The notes under the pieces: generated by a model | Told to the model about the DNA's origin: nothing | What the model saw: only the letters and a program-made list of their open reading frames with translations | The model's database searches: none | NCBI RefSeq assembly: GCF_011759375.1 | Contig: NZ_JAARML010000006.1 | Coordinates: 248,001 to 312,000, forward strand | Length of the DNA stretch: 64,000 bases | From: Paraflavitalea devenefica | Lineage (GTDB): Bacteria; Bacteroidota; Bacteroidia; Chitinophagales; Chitinophagaceae | Reading direction: 5' to 3' | Translations under genes and position numbers: made by a program | Shown here: piece by piece, positions 35,348-46,304 of the stretch | Layout: every line of letters begins with the position of its first letter | Numbering within the stretch: the stretch's first letter is position 1

Positions 35348-37318
35348 TTACCAGCCTGGGTTTTCTACCAGGAGGGGATTGCGGCGGATATCATAGTTGC
35401 CGATAGGCCAGAAATAATCTCTCGGAGCAATAAACTGCTGGTTATAAATAAAGCGCTCCTTGTAGTAAGTATTATCTGTTGAGCCCTGTATGCTCCAGCC
35501 GGTGATATCCTTATTCAGTTCATCAGCAGCTTCCTTCCAGCGTTTCAGGTCCCACAGGCGCTGCCCTTCAAACAGCAACTCAATCGTACGTTCGCGATGA
35601 ATGATCGCCCGTAAGCCTTCTTTGCTGGCATACTTTGACGGGCTGTTGGAATAATTTGTCCAGGATTCAACGATGCCTTTCAGCCCTGCACGCTCTCTTA
35701 CCTTATCCAGGTAGCTAATGGCCAGTGCAGAACCGCCATTTACCTCATTTTCTGTTTCAGCATACAGCAAATACAGATCGGCCAGGCGTATTTCGGGCCA
35801 GGGATATTGGCGCCATACCGGGGCCGATATGCCACGTGTGGTAGACTCCCAGCTCACCAGCTTTTTGACAAAATACCCGGTCTCACTCCAGTTCCTGAAA
35901 TCTCCAAAACCAGCGCGTTGACTATTCTTCGCTTTCAGGTAAAAAGTGCCGATATCACTGCTGGTGGCATTGCCATCTTTCATATACCAAATGCCGCCAT
36001 CGAAGCCCAGGTCTGCGTAAAAACGTGGTTCCCGGTCGAAATTGATACGGGCGGTGGTGAAGCCGGGTTCTATATTGTACCGGTCGGCAACAGTAGCTGT
36101 TCTCAACTGATCGTAATTGTTAAAGCTAAGGGTCTTATCTTCTTCGATGGGAACACCATTGGCCGTATAAAATAACTTGACGATCTTCATGGGTGGCGCC
36201 CAAACGCCTTGCAACTGGCCACCATGATTATTATTGGTGCCTCTTTCCGTGGGAGGCATACACAGGCTCTCATTCACAAAATAAGATTGAGCAAGGCCCC
36301 ACACACATTCCGGTCCCCAGCGCTGCGTGATGGCATTACGAACATTCAGTTGTGTTTTAGTGGCATCACTCAGCCCCAATACATCGTTGGTGTACTTATA
36401 TAAAGCAAAATTATTTGCCTCAGCCGATTCAATAGCTGCTTTCACGGCATCCCTGGCTTTCACCCATTTGTTGGGGTCGAAAGTGGGATTAAAAAGCGCC
36501 GCACCATCTTTGTTCGTGAAGCCTGCATAATCAGGATTGCCATTGAATAGCGGACTGGCAGCCATGACCAATAATTTTGCCTTAACGGCTAAAGCAATGG
36601 GTTGGGTAACCCGTCCCAGTTCGGTATTTTGATTGATAATACGCTCAGGCAACAGCACAGTGGCACTGTCGAGCCAATCGGAGATCGCATTTACACATTC
36701 ATCTACAGGTGCCCTTTTTACATAAGAACTGGTGAGGTCGGCATCTACCGGTACATTTTCATTCATAAGGGGAATAGGACCATACATGCGCAGCATATAA
36801 TAGTGATAATAGGCTTTGAGAAATAACCCCTCGCCTATCCAGCGTGACCGTTCGGTAGATGTAATGTCAGGCACCTTCGTTAAGTCACGCATATTTTCCA
36901 GTAGGATATTACAGTTGCGTATGGCATTCCAGATCTTCAGGTAGTTGAACGTACCGTTATTTCCTTTCAGGTTACCCTGCCATTCGTTAAAATAAGGATC
37001 GGCAACGGTTTGCTGCCCCTGTGCTATCCGGAAAGCCGGGTGCCAATGGGTCTGATCGTTTTGCGGGTACCAGATCTCATCGGCCCCTGTAAGGGCCGCG
37101 TTGTACCATCCGTCTCCGTTCTTGGGCAGGTACGAATAACAGGTGAACAGGTATTTTTCTGCTTCTACACGCAGTTTGAAAACATTATCAATGGTGGATA
37201 CATTATCAGGCACTACATCGAGGTACTTCTTGCAGGAGCTCAGGCACCCTGTCATTACCAATAGCAGCATACAGAAGTGAAGACTGCTACATTTCCATTT
37301 TTTCCTTGAATTTTTCAT
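35348..37318 (-). CDS. RagB/SusD family lipoprotein, HTCS locus
   Basis: 656 residues, longer than the other three SusD proteins here. The lipidated cysteine is Cys25 (MTGC) or Cys29 (LSSC). Characteristic segments are KKYLDVVPDNVSTIDNVF, IRLADLYLLYAETENEVNG and RERTIELLFEGQRLWDLKRW. Such long SusD forms are frequent in polysaccharide loci with HTCS regulators. It follows SusC by 33 bases. The glycan is unknown; the PL7-like neighbour hints at a uronic-acid polymer. Confidence 0.92.
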   Translation of the reverse strand: MKNSRKKWKCSSLHFCMLLLVMTGCLSSCKKYLDVVPDNVSTIDNVFKLRVEAEKYLFTCYSYLPKNGDGWYNAALTGADEIWYPQNDQTHWHPAFRIAQGQQTVADPYFNEWQGNLKGNNGTFNYLKIWNAIRNCNILLENMRDLTKVPDITSTERSRWIGEGLFLKAYYHYYMLRMYGPIPLMNENVPVDADLTSSYVKRAPVDECVNAISDWLDSATVLLPERIINQNTELGRVTQPIALAVKAKLLVMAASPLFNGNPDYAGFTNKDGAALFNPTFDPNKWVKARDAVKAAIESAEANNFALYKYTNDVLGLSDATKTQLNVRNAITQRWGPECVWGLAQSYFVNESLCMPPTERGTNNNHGGQLQGVWAPPMKIVKLFYTANGVPIEEDKTLSFNNYDQLRTATVADRYNIEPGFTTARINFDREPRFYADLGFDGGIWYMKDGNATSSDIGTFYLKAKNSQRAGFGDFRNWSETGYFVKKLVSWESTTRGISAPVWRQYPWPEIRLADLYLLYAETENEVNGGSALAISYLDKVRERAGLKGIVESWTNYSNSPSKYASKEGLRAIIHRERTIELLFEGQRLWDLKRWKEAADELNKDITGWSIQGSTDNTYYKERFIYNQQFIAPRDYFWPIGNYDIRRNPLLVENPGW

Positions 37319-37351
37319 TTGTATGAGCGATCGTTAAAAGTGATAGAATGA

Positions 37352-40300
37352 TCAGAAATTCAATTGCACGCCCAGGCTGTAAACAGACTGAACAGGATAG
37401 TTGAGGCCATTGCCGCCCATTTCCACATCCCACAATTTGAAAGGACTGATGATAAAGAGATTCGTAGCCGACACATAAATACGGGAGCCTTTTAATCGCA
37501 GCGCTTTGATATCGGGAATGGTGTACCCCATATCTACACTTTTCAGCCGCAGGAAATCACCGCTGCGCATCCACCAGGTGGAGGTGGCATTATTAGGGTT
37601 AACCCTCCAGGTACTGAGGCGGGGCCAGAAAGCATATATATCCCGGTTATCTTCCGACCAGTGATTGTCGGCAATCACCTGCAGCAAATTGTTCTCATAC
37701 CCGCCGTTCTGGTAGAAGGGCTGTATATTGGCAGGATTGATAAAGAAAGTGGACCGGGCCGCACCCTGGAAGTAAAAACTGAAATCGAAACGCTTATAGC
37801 CCATAGAGGCGCCAAATCCATAAATAATTTCCGGTTGCTGCGGATAGCCGATCGGTACCATATCATCATCATTCACTACGCCATCACCGTTTACGTCCTT
37901 GTATTTAATATCACCCGCCAGCAGACCATTATCGCCGTACTGTACGGGTGAGTTGGCTACTTCTTTCTGATCAATAAACAGGCGCTCTGCGATCAGCCCC
38001 CAAGCCTGGCTAATAGAATGGTCTACCCTGGACCGGTAAGCAATGCTGGCCGGGTATTTTATTTCATCTGTTACCTTGATCTTGCTCGTAGCATAAGTAA
38101 AAGTACCCCGCAGGTTGATCCAAACGTCTCTGGATAGTGAATGCTTGTAATCCAGCGCCAGGTCTATCCCTTGTGTTTCTGCTTTTCCGTAATTGGAGGC
38201 CGGGATAGCGGCAAAACCTGCGGCAGATTCAATAGATGATTTGGGCTGCAATATCTTCGACCGCCATTGCTTATATACATCTACCGTGATGCTCAAATCA
38301 CGGAACATCTTCAGGTCCATACCCAGGTTCAACGAGCGGGATTCTTCCCAGGTAATATCATCATTGGCATACCGGGAAATGGAAACACCGTTCCGGTAAT
38401 AAGTGCTCACACCATCATTGCGGCCAAATGAAGCACCGAAACCGCCATCATTGAGGTTTACGTTCGACAGGTAGAAGAAGCGATCGTTGATATTCCCAAT
38501 CTGATCATTACCCACCAGCCCATAGGTAACCCTGAACTTCAGGTCGTCAATAATATCTTTCAGCGGCTCAAAGAATTTTTCATTGGAGATGCGGTAACCT
38601 ATGCCAACGGAAGGGAAGAACCCAAAACGTTTGTTTTTGGCAAAACGCTCGGTGCCATTATAGCCAAAGTCGAATTCGGCGAGGTACCGGTTATCATACC
38701 CGTAGGTAAATCTTCCGGAAAAGGTTTGGTTACGCTGTGGCAGGGAAGCCGTAACACTACCGGCATTACCGGTTTCGTAATTAGATACAACAGCGATCAA
38801 TGAGCCACCCACTGTGTGCTTATCAAAAGTATGATTATACATCAGCGAGCCTTCCAGCCAAAACCGGGAGTCTACCACTTTCGTGCCTTCAGAATAGCCG
38901 AGGTATTCTGTACCTACCGTACCAATGGAGGTAGGCCCACCGTCGTTCAGCGCCTGCAGGCTGTACCCCTTTGTAGTAGGATCTATGATAGCAGTATAGT
39001 AGAACGGGTTATAACTTCTGTCCACAGAATAATAAGAGTACCTTCTCAGGTAACCCATCGTCCGGAAACTCAAACCCGGCGTAATAAAATTCAGGTTTTG
39101 TTTAAACTCGATCTGCGGTTGAATATTGGATGTTTTATACACCGTATAGCCTTTTACCATTTCGGCATACGGGTTGACATAGAGGGTGCTGGTAAGTCCG
39201 CCGGCATTGACCATCTGGGCCGAACCAAACAGGGGATGTTCAATATACGGAAGCTTGGATTGCGGGTAAACGGCCGGGAACATAACCGGGTTGCTCCATA
39301 AAGCATTATTGAAGGTCCTGGTGCCACCCCCCACAGGGCCATTATAATCATCAAACTGGCCATACATCCTGATGATCATCTCGGTCGAATTGCTCAGGTT
39401 CAGATTGATATTGGTTCGGATGGAATAATTTTTCAGCTTGATATTACTGTTGAAATTGTTGATCGGGTCCACTTTCAGCACGCCATTATCCTGGTTATAC
39501 GTACCTGCTACATAATACCGGGCGCGGCTGGTGCCACCGGTAATACTCATATTATAACTCTGGTTGATCGTGTACTTTTTGATCAACTGGGTTATCCAGT
39601 TGTTGTTGGGATACAGGTAAGGATCATCGCCGGCCCGGGTGTGCTCGATCTTGTTCTGTGAGTAAGGCTGTATGGCCAGTGGCGAACGGGTGAGGGCAGC
39701 TTCATTGGCCAGGGTCATATAAGTAATATTATCCGCCAGCTTGAAGTTTTTGGTATTGGTGGAAACCCTGTTTTCCGCCCTGAAATAAAACTTAGCCGGC
39801 CCGTCTTTGCCGGTACGGGTATTCACCAATACTACACCGTTGGCCCCCCGGGCGCCGTATACAGCAGCAGCGGCAGCGTCTTTCAAAACGGAGAAGTCTG
39901 CTATATCATCGGGCTGCAAACGGGCCAGATCAGTAGTAGAGGATTCAACGCCGTCTATCAGGATTAACGGGTCCTGCTTGCCCGTACCAAAGGTGGACAG
40001 GCCCCGGATGTAAAAGGCAGAGTTATCGGTACCTAACCCCGGCTCGCCACTTCGCTGAAAGGATATCATACCCGCTATCCGGCCGGCCAGCGTATTGGTG
40101 AGGTTCCCGGTAGGCCCTTTCAGTTCCTTCACATTTATTGTAGTGATGGAACTTACGGCGCTGGCTTTCTTTTGGGTGCCGCCAAAACCGACAACGATCA
40201 CACCATCCAACTGGTTGTTGGCCGACTTCATCAGCACATTCACCGTACTGCGGCCGTTAATAGGCATTTCCTGCTGCTCGTAACCCACTATAGAGAATAC

Positions 40301-40540
40301 AAGAGTGCCGCTGGCAGGAACCTGGATCGTGTAATTACCGTTTTGATCAGTACTTACAGCTCTTTTAGGATCTCCTTTTAACTGCACGGTAACGCTTTGC
40401 AGGACAGCCGAGTCAGAGCTTACTTTACCAGTTACAGTAATTTCGTTTTTCTGGGAAAATGCCGCAAAGGAGAAACAGAGAAGAAGTGCGGGGACAATGA
40501 GTCGCTTTACACCGTTTTTTAGTGTAGATTCTTTTTTCAT
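37352..40540 (-). CDS. SusC/RagA TonB-dependent transporter without STN, HTCS locus
   Basis: 1062 residues from the ATG at 40540. The signal peptide runs directly into a CarboxypepD-regulatory-like domain (about 33-110), then the plug (about 115-240, with the GVIVVGFGGTQKKASAVSSI start) and the barrel ending in phenylalanine. No STN domain is present, unlike the SusCs of loci 1-3. This agrees with control by the HTCS upstream instead of a sigma/FecR pair. The leader has none of the antisense-RNA features of loci 1-3. Confidence 0.93.
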   Translation of the reverse strand: MKKESTLKNGVKRLIVPALLLCFSFAAFSQKNEITVTGKVSSDSAVLQSVTVQLKGDPKRAVSTDQNGNYTIQVPASGTLVFSIVGYEQQEMPINGRSTVNVLMKSANNQLDGVIVVGFGGTQKKASAVSSITTINVKELKGPTGNLTNTLAGRIAGMISFQRSGEPGLGTDNSAFYIRGLSTFGTGKQDPLILIDGVESSTTDLARLQPDDIADFSVLKDAAAAAVYGARGANGVVLVNTRTGKDGPAKFYFRAENRVSTNTKNFKLADNITYMTLANEAALTRSPLAIQPYSQNKIEHTRAGDDPYLYPNNNWITQLIKKYTINQSYNMSITGGTSRARYYVAGTYNQDNGVLKVDPINNFNSNIKLKNYSIRTNINLNLSNSTEMIIRMYGQFDDYNGPVGGGTRTFNNALWSNPVMFPAVYPQSKLPYIEHPLFGSAQMVNAGGLTSTLYVNPYAEMVKGYTVYKTSNIQPQIEFKQNLNFITPGLSFRTMGYLRRYSYYSVDRSYNPFYYTAIIDPTTKGYSLQALNDGGPTSIGTVGTEYLGYSEGTKVVDSRFWLEGSLMYNHTFDKHTVGGSLIAVVSNYETGNAGSVTASLPQRNQTFSGRFTYGYDNRYLAEFDFGYNGTERFAKNKRFGFFPSVGIGYRISNEKFFEPLKDIIDDLKFRVTYGLVGNDQIGNINDRFFYLSNVNLNDGGFGASFGRNDGVSTYYRNGVSISRYANDDITWEESRSLNLGMDLKMFRDLSITVDVYKQWRSKILQPKSSIESAAGFAAIPASNYGKAETQGIDLALDYKHSLSRDVWINLRGTFTYATSKIKVTDEIKYPASIAYRSRVDHSISQAWGLIAERLFIDQKEVANSPVQYGDNGLLAGDIKYKDVNGDGVVNDDDMVPIGYPQQPEIIYGFGASMGYKRFDFSFYFQGAARSTFFINPANIQPFYQNGGYENNLLQVIADNHWSEDNRDIYAFWPRLSTWRVNPNNATSTWWMRSGDFLRLKSVDMGYTIPDIKALRLKGSRIYVSATNLFIISPFKLWDVEMGGNGLNYPVQSVYSLGVQLNF

Positions 40541-40721
40541 ATGCAATCAATTCTGATTTAAATGGAAACCTGGTCAACCTGGATGTTAGCCTTAATTAGT
40601 GTCAATCAGACAATCATTCCGTGTGCAAAATAGGCAGGCAGGGAGAAAAAGGAGGGACCTGAATTCGTACAAAAGGGACTCATTTTCGTAAAAACAAGGG
40701 GAAACAGGGATTTCTACCCTA

Positions 40722-43700
40722 TTATTCTTCATTTAGATGGTAGGACTTCCCAAAAGGTTTCCTGTATCTTTTGATGTATTCCGATGGGTTCATGCCGAAC
40801 AATTTGGCAAACTGCTCCCTGAAGTATTTTGGACTGGTAAAGCCAACTTCGGAAGCAGCTTCATTTACATTGACATTGGTATGGATAAGCAATTCGGCTG
40901 CCTTACGGAGCCTGATAAAACGGATGAAGGCTGTGACCGTCTGCCCGGAAATAGATTTTACTTTTTTATATAGGTTAGAGTGGCTGATATTTAATTCCGA
41001 AGCCAGGGTTTTAACGCTAAATTTTTCATCGTCCAGGTGCTTTTCAACTACAGTGATGCATTTCTCCAGGAATGCCTTGTATTCCTCGGATATCTTAAAG
41101 GGCGTTTCCCGGAGGGTGATCTCATTGTAAAAGTATTGTTGGAGATTAGTGCGGTTTTTTAAGAGATTGGCCACTTTGGCCATCAGCAGGTCTTTCTCAA
41201 AAGGTTTCACCATATAATCATCCGCACCGCCTTCCATGCCTTCCAGCTTCTTCTCCGGGGAAGACTCCGCCGTTAATAATATCATAGGAATATGACTGAT
41301 AGACGGGTCACTTTTTACCTTTTTGCAGAAGTCAATACCATTTAAGCCTGGCATTTTAACATCACTAATAATAATATCAGGCAAATACTTATAGGCCAGC
41401 GCCACCCCCACTTCACCATTTGCTGCCTGGTAAACCGTGTATTTACCGGAAAAGGTCTGGTCAAGATAGGCCCGCATCTGTCCATCATCGTCCACCAATA
41501 AAACCGTATGTTTCTCACTTATCAAATCCTCCGGTTCGCCATTCCTGCCGGAAGGAGTACTGTCAATGACCAGTTCCTCCGCACTTAATTCCCGGGAAAG
41601 CAGGGGTACTGACGCCGTTTCTTCAAAAACAGTTTGTTCCTCAAAATGGGCCTTCCCCTTTTGCAGCTCCACCAGGAAGCGGGTCCCTTTTCCAAGCTCA
41701 CTCTCATAGGATATGTTGCCTTGGTGACGCTCCACAAAATGCCTCACCAGGTAAAGACCAATGCCAAACCCAGGCCTGGAGGGTACGCCTGTTGCCTGCA
41801 CCTGGTAAAACCTTTCAAATAACTTGTCCCCCACCTCTTTGGGTATACCATAACCACTGTCTGAGACCATCAATACTACATTATTGTCCGTTTCAGTTAC
41901 AGAAATGATCACTTTTCCGCCTCCCGGCGTGTATTTGAGAGCATTCGAAACCAGGTTATAGACAATGATCTCCATTTTCTCCCGGTCAGCATAAATTTCC
42001 AGGTCCTCCTTTTCACATTCAAAATGGTAGGCTATTTTAAGTGCCTTTGCCTGCTGAACAAAGGCCAGGTAAACTTCCGAGCATAAACGGCCAAGATTCA
42101 ATTTTGTAATCTTCAGTTGGTCTGCACTGGTATCGGTCTTTCGAAAAAGCAGCAGTTGGTCCACCAGGCTAAGCAAGCGGCGGGAATTGCGGTAAACGAT
42201 GTTGAGCTCATCGTAGTCTGCCTTATTTTCCCCGGCTGCCTGCCTGCTCAACATATCCTTTAATGGATTAATAATTAAGGTTAATGGCGTTCGAAATTCA
42301 TGGGAGATATTCGTGAAGAAAGTCAGCCTTTTTTCATTCACCTCTTTTTCCTGGTCATTGATCAGCTTCTCTGTTTCCCTTTCTGCTCTTTCCTTGGCTG
42401 CATTCAATTTGGCAAGTCTTACTTCGAATGCCAGTTTGGTCTGGTTAGCCCTGTACCGCTGGTAAAGCACAATGGCGCCCGCAAGTACCAGCAGGTAAAA
42501 GGCATAAGCCCACCAGCTTCTGTACCAGGGTGGTAATACCACAATATGCAAAAGGACTTCCCTGGGATTCCATACCGCTTCAGCATTGGTGGCCCTGATA
42601 TGTAATATATAATCACCTTCACTAAGCCTGGTATAATTGGCTGTTCTGATAGTACCCTTATTGTTCCAGTCCTTGTCCCAGCCCTCCAGGTACCAGGCAT
42701 ATAAAATCTTACTTGGAGCCGAAAATTCCAGTGCAGCAAAATCCACAGAAACGACCGCTTCGGAAAAAGGAATGGTCAGCGACTCAATTTTATCCGCTTT
42801 AACAGCCGTAATGTACTTACTCCCTTCCCCCACCGGCGTATTGTTGATACGTAACCCGGTAATTAAAACCGGCGGATTATAATTGCGTGTTTTCAAACCG
42901 GCGGGATTGAAAACATTGAACCCCTTGATGCCACCAAAAACCAGCTCGCCGGAGCGGAGCCGTAGGGCGGCATTATAGGCAAACTGGTTGCTTTGCAAGC
43001 CATCCTCCTGGTAATAATTCTTAAACGTCTTTTTTTCCGGGTCAAACCTGGAAAGACCATGAAAAGTGCTGAGCCATAACTGGCCCTGATCATCTTCCAG
43101 TATATTTAAAACGGAATTATTGCATAAACCATCCTCCTCGGTAAACCTTTTCGCTATAGTGGCTCTTGACGGGTCAAACAGCACGATGCCAATACCTTCC
43201 GTGCCGATCCATAACCGGCCTTTTTTATCTTCCAGTATAGCCCTTACCGGTTTGCCCGTTTCGTAGAAATAGAATGTTTTCTTTTGTCTGACAACTATAG
43301 AAAGGCCATAGGAAGTGCCGGCCCATAAAGTACCGGTATGGTCTTCAAACAGGGAAAATATATCGATGCGTCCCTGGCAAAAAGGTTCAAAGCGATTGCT
43401 TTGCCGGTTTAACTGGAACAACAGCCCCCGCCCATAAGTAGCTGCCCATAAATTACCTTCCCTGTCTTCATACAGCAACCATACATTTTTGTGCTCTTCT
43501 CCGTTTTGGTCGTTGATACATTTATAATGTTCAAATCGCTTCGTTAACCTGTTGAACTTATAAATCCCACTTCCGAAAGAGGCAATCCACAGATCACCCG
43601 CCTTGTCCTTCACAAAAGCCGAAACCGCATAATTAATGGAGGAATCATTATTACCGGGTATATGCCGGTAATTCCTGAAACTATTTTGCCGCCGGTTCCA

Positions 43701-44834
43701 AACGCTGATGCCGCCATTATCAGAACCGATCCATAGGTTTTGTTCCTCATCTTCATAAAAAGAAGAAACAAAATTATCAATCAGGCTATTGGGGTTTAAC
43801 AGGTCACGCGCGATGGTTGCAAAACCGTTGCTTTGAGGATCTATGATGTCAACGCCACCTTTCGTGATCCCTATCCATTTGCGGGATTCGTTATCCTCCA
43901 AAATGAAGGACACATCATATCCGGCTAATTCATTTTTCTTTTCCCCTGATAAAATATAATCCACCTTTCCTGTTGCAGGATGAAACACATTGACACCAAC
44001 TTCTGTCCCTATCCAGAGCGTTCGTTGCCGGTCGAATCGCAGGCAGTTGATAACACGGGAGGTAAGCGGTGCAGCAACCTTGTGGAATGAACGGCCGGGG
44101 ATATTATATTTAAACAGCCCCGTACGTGTACCTATCCAAATATTCTCCTGATCGTCAACTTCCAGACAATGAACATTGGTAAGGTCGCTATTGACTACCT
44201 GGACCGTATTGATTTTCGGGTTGTAAAGACATAAACCCAGCTCCCGCACAAATACCCAAACCCGTTGCTGCGGGTCGATAACAATACTTGCCACCTCATA
44301 ATCGCCATTATCTTTTGCATTCCTGGGGCTAGGCATTTGAATGGCAACCTTACTGCCATTGTGCATTACCAGCAGCCCACCACCATTGGTGCCCAGGAAA
44401 ACGTTGCCGGCAGCATCCGCTTTAATATCATTTACATAGAAATAAATGGGGCGCTTTTGTTGGCTGCCAGACGGAACAAACATTCCCGGCGAGATCTTTC
44501 CGGTCAGGTTATTATAAAGGCTGGCCCCCTGGCTGGTACCAATCCAGACATTATTATGATGGTCCCCGCCAATAGCGGTGATGTAATTATGCGGTAAAGA
44601 ATTAGTGTCCGATAATTGTTTCCGGAATACCTTAAAATCATACCCATCATACCGGTTCAGTCCATCATAAGTGCCAAACCAGATAAAACCATTACGGTCC
44701 TGGTAAATACATCTTACCGAATTATTGGAAAGCCCCTGGTCAATGCCCAGGTGCCGGATGGGAAAAGGATGACCAGCGGCTTGCTTGAATAGAAGGCAGA
44801 AGAGCAAAACCCCAAAGGTCAAATATTTCGTCAT
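40722..44834 (-). CDS. Hybrid two-component system (HTCS) sensor-regulator
   Basis: 1370 residues combining a sensor kinase and a regulator in one chain. Order: signal peptide, periplasmic Reg_prop beta-propeller repeats (about 25-690, e.g. IYQDRNGFIWFGTYDGLNRY), Y_Y_Y domain (about 690-765), membrane helix (about 770-792), HisKA with phospho-acceptor His845 (SHEFRTPL), HATPase (about 955-1070, GFGIGLYLV), a receiver with Asp1158 (SDVKMPG), and an AraC-type HTH at about 1270-1362. It binds an oligosaccharide in the periplasm and activates the adjacent SusCD operon. It lies upstream of SusC on the same strand with a 181-base gap. Confidence 0.95.
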   Translation of the reverse strand: MTKYLTFGVLLFCLLFKQAAGHPFPIRHLGIDQGLSNNSVRCIYQDRNGFIWFGTYDGLNRYDGYDFKVFRKQLSDTNSLPHNYITAIGGDHHNNVWIGTSQGASLYNNLTGKISPGMFVPSGSQQKRPIYFYVNDIKADAAGNVFLGTNGGGLLVMHNGSKVAIQMPSPRNAKDNGDYEVASIVIDPQQRVWVFVRELGLCLYNPKINTVQVVNSDLTNVHCLEVDDQENIWIGTRTGLFKYNIPGRSFHKVAAPLTSRVINCLRFDRQRTLWIGTEVGVNVFHPATGKVDYILSGEKKNELAGYDVSFILEDNESRKWIGITKGGVDIIDPQSNGFATIARDLLNPNSLIDNFVSSFYEDEEQNLWIGSDNGGISVWNRRQNSFRNYRHIPGNNDSSINYAVSAFVKDKAGDLWIASFGSGIYKFNRLTKRFEHYKCINDQNGEEHKNVWLLYEDREGNLWAATYGRGLLFQLNRQSNRFEPFCQGRIDIFSLFEDHTGTLWAGTSYGLSIVVRQKKTFYFYETGKPVRAILEDKKGRLWIGTEGIGIVLFDPSRATIAKRFTEEDGLCNNSVLNILEDDQGQLWLSTFHGLSRFDPEKKTFKNYYQEDGLQSNQFAYNAALRLRSGELVFGGIKGFNVFNPAGLKTRNYNPPVLITGLRINNTPVGEGSKYITAVKADKIESLTIPFSEAVVSVDFAALEFSAPSKILYAWYLEGWDKDWNNKGTIRTANYTRLSEGDYILHIRATNAEAVWNPREVLLHIVVLPPWYRSWWAYAFYLLVLAGAIVLYQRYRANQTKLAFEVRLAKLNAAKERAERETEKLINDQEKEVNEKRLTFFTNISHEFRTPLTLIINPLKDMLSRQAAGENKADYDELNIVYRNSRRLLSLVDQLLLFRKTDTSADQLKITKLNLGRLCSEVYLAFVQQAKALKIAYHFECEKEDLEIYADREKMEIIVYNLVSNALKYTPGGGKVIISVTETDNNVVLMVSDSGYGIPKEVGDKLFERFYQVQATGVPSRPGFGIGLYLVRHFVERHQGNISYESELGKGTRFLVELQKGKAHFEEQTVFEETASVPLLSRELSAEELVIDSTPSGRNGEPEDLISEKHTVLLVDDDGQMRAYLDQTFSGKYTVYQAANGEVGVALAYKYLPDIIISDVKMPGLNGIDFCKKVKSDPSISHIPMILLTAESSPEKKLEGMEGGADDYMVKPFEKDLLMAKVANLLKNRTNLQQYFYNEITLRETPFKISEEYKAFLEKCITVVEKHLDDEKFSVKTLASELNISHSNLYKKVKSISGQTVTAFIRFIRLRKAAELLIHTNVNVNEAASEVGFTSPKYFREQFAKLFGMNPSEYIKRYRKPFGKSYHLNEE

Positions 44835-44931
44835 AACAGCAGTCTCGTTTTGGCAAACCTGTAAATGGCATCACTTTAAGCAACTAAAATAGATATTTTT
44901 TGCATGTAAATGCCTGAGATATCCTGGCCCG

Positions 44932-46203
44932 CTACTCCACCTTCAGCTTCAGAATAACCGGCTTCACTAACTTTTCAGGATTAGTAAGACTGCCATCCGG
45001 CTGCAGGCTCCGTAGCTGGGCGTTGGCAATATAATGGAGTTGTCCGTTTACAAGGGCTCCTGTTGTCGGAATAATAAAGTCCTTACGAAAAGATTGCAGC
45101 GTTTCCGTCCTGGTGATGATATTCTTTTTGATATCATAATAAAACCTGACTACCCTATCGTCCTGGTTGCCGGAATCCTGTATACCGATCAATGATCCTT
45201 TGTAATAATAAAGACCATCTATACCGTTCAGATAAGTCCTTCCCTGGTGGCTGATCAGTGAACGTTTCCCGGTTACCAGGTCAATCATGTGTAAGCCAGT
45301 AAAATCAGCCACAAAAAGGACCTTATTTTCTTCATCAGCAGCAATGCCGTTCGGATAAATAAAGCCTGCAGCATATTCCGTCAAGGTATCGCTTCCCGGC
45401 AGGATCCGCCATACTTTCCCTCCCTTACTGTCTGTAAAATAAATATCGCCCCCGCCGGTTAAAACGAGGTCATTGAATAAATGCGGTCCCTTTTTATTAT
45501 CCATCACAAATTGTTGGATCAGTTTTCCGGAAGGTATTTCAAACCTGAACAGGCCGGAATAACCGTTCAGGGTGTCTTGTTCTGAGGCACTGCATAACCA
45601 TAAACTCTTAAAGTCGGGACTCACTTTCATGCCAAGCGCCATCCAGAAGCCGGACGCTGCACCAGTCACAAAATCGGAGCAGTCCCCATTACCCGAACAC
45701 CTGATCACTTTATGCCTGGCCAGGCTGCCAATAAAAAATGTTTGGCGCAGGCTATCATAGGCAATCCCCTCCGGTATTAACAGGGAATCATTGATCTCAA
45801 ATGAGACTGTACTCTTGTTGACGGCTATACGGTTTTTCAGGAAGGCTGCTGCATATTCAGCAAAACGCTTATCACCATACAGCCGCGAAAATCCCTTGTT
45901 CTCTTCCACCTTGTAAGGCAGGCCCCGCCCAGCCAGCAAACCAAGCAGGTCCAGGCTTTTGGCGAGTTGATCAGTCTGACAATAGCACTCTGCGAGCTTG
46001 TATTGAATACCCGGATGGTCGGTGTACTTTACCAGTGGTATTCCAAACTGAACACAGGGTTCATATTTCTTTTCATTATACGCTGTAATGAACTGCTGAT
46101 AATCATTGATGATATCCTGTGCGGGCGATTCCCCGATAAGTACCACGGAAAGGACCAATAACAGGAAGCATTGCCGGAGCAGCAAGGATGGAATAGGCTT
46201 CAT
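44932..46203 (-). CDS. SMP-30/gluconolactonase-like protein with helical N-part
   Basis: 423 residues with a signal peptide (about 1-28). Residues about 30-130 are helical and TPR-like (YEPCVQFGIPLVKYTDHPGI), and 135-420 form a beta-propeller of the SMP-30/gluconolactonase/LRE type (PNGIAADEENKVLFVADFTG). The family includes lactonases acting on sugar acids, but many members are uncharacterised. Placement just upstream of the HTCS gene, on the same strand, suggests a place in the same catabolic locus. Enzymatic activity is not shown by the sequence. Confidence 0.72.
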   Translation of the reverse strand: MKPIPSLLLRQCFLLLVLSVVLIGESPAQDIINDYQQFITAYNEKKYEPCVQFGIPLVKYTDHPGIQYKLAECYCQTDQLAKSLDLLGLLAGRGLPYKVEENKGFSRLYGDKRFAEYAAAFLKNRIAVNKSTVSFEINDSLLIPEGIAYDSLRQTFFIGSLARHKVIRCSGNGDCSDFVTGAASGFWMALGMKVSPDFKSLWLCSASEQDTLNGYSGLFRFEIPSGKLIQQFVMDNKKGPHLFNDLVLTGGGDIYFTDSKGGKVWRILPGSDTLTEYAAGFIYPNGIAADEENKVLFVADFTGLHMIDLVTGKRSLISHQGRTYLNGIDGLYYYKGSLIGIQDSGNQDDRVVRFYYDIKKNIITRTETLQSFRKDFIIPTTGALVNGQLHYIANAQLRSLQPDGSLTNPEKLVKPVILKLKVE

Positions 46204-46304
46204 ATTATGAACATAACTATTTATAGCGGGAATGGCGTATAAATTATGTTCAGCGGAGCGTAGGCTGTATATATGCTTTGCAGTGGCGATACAAACAACC
46301 TGTC

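Noticed and set aside
40541..40721. Possible antisense RNA or terminator upstream of the HTCS-type SusC
   Set aside because: No TAnnTTTG box at the start codon and no hairpin with T-run on the plus strand. It serves as a negative control for loci 1-3.
46204..46304. Inverted repeat GAACATAA..TTATGTTC between two genes
   Set aside because: Arms of 8 bases with a 27-base spacer and no T-run. Likely to occur by chance in AT-rich sequence.
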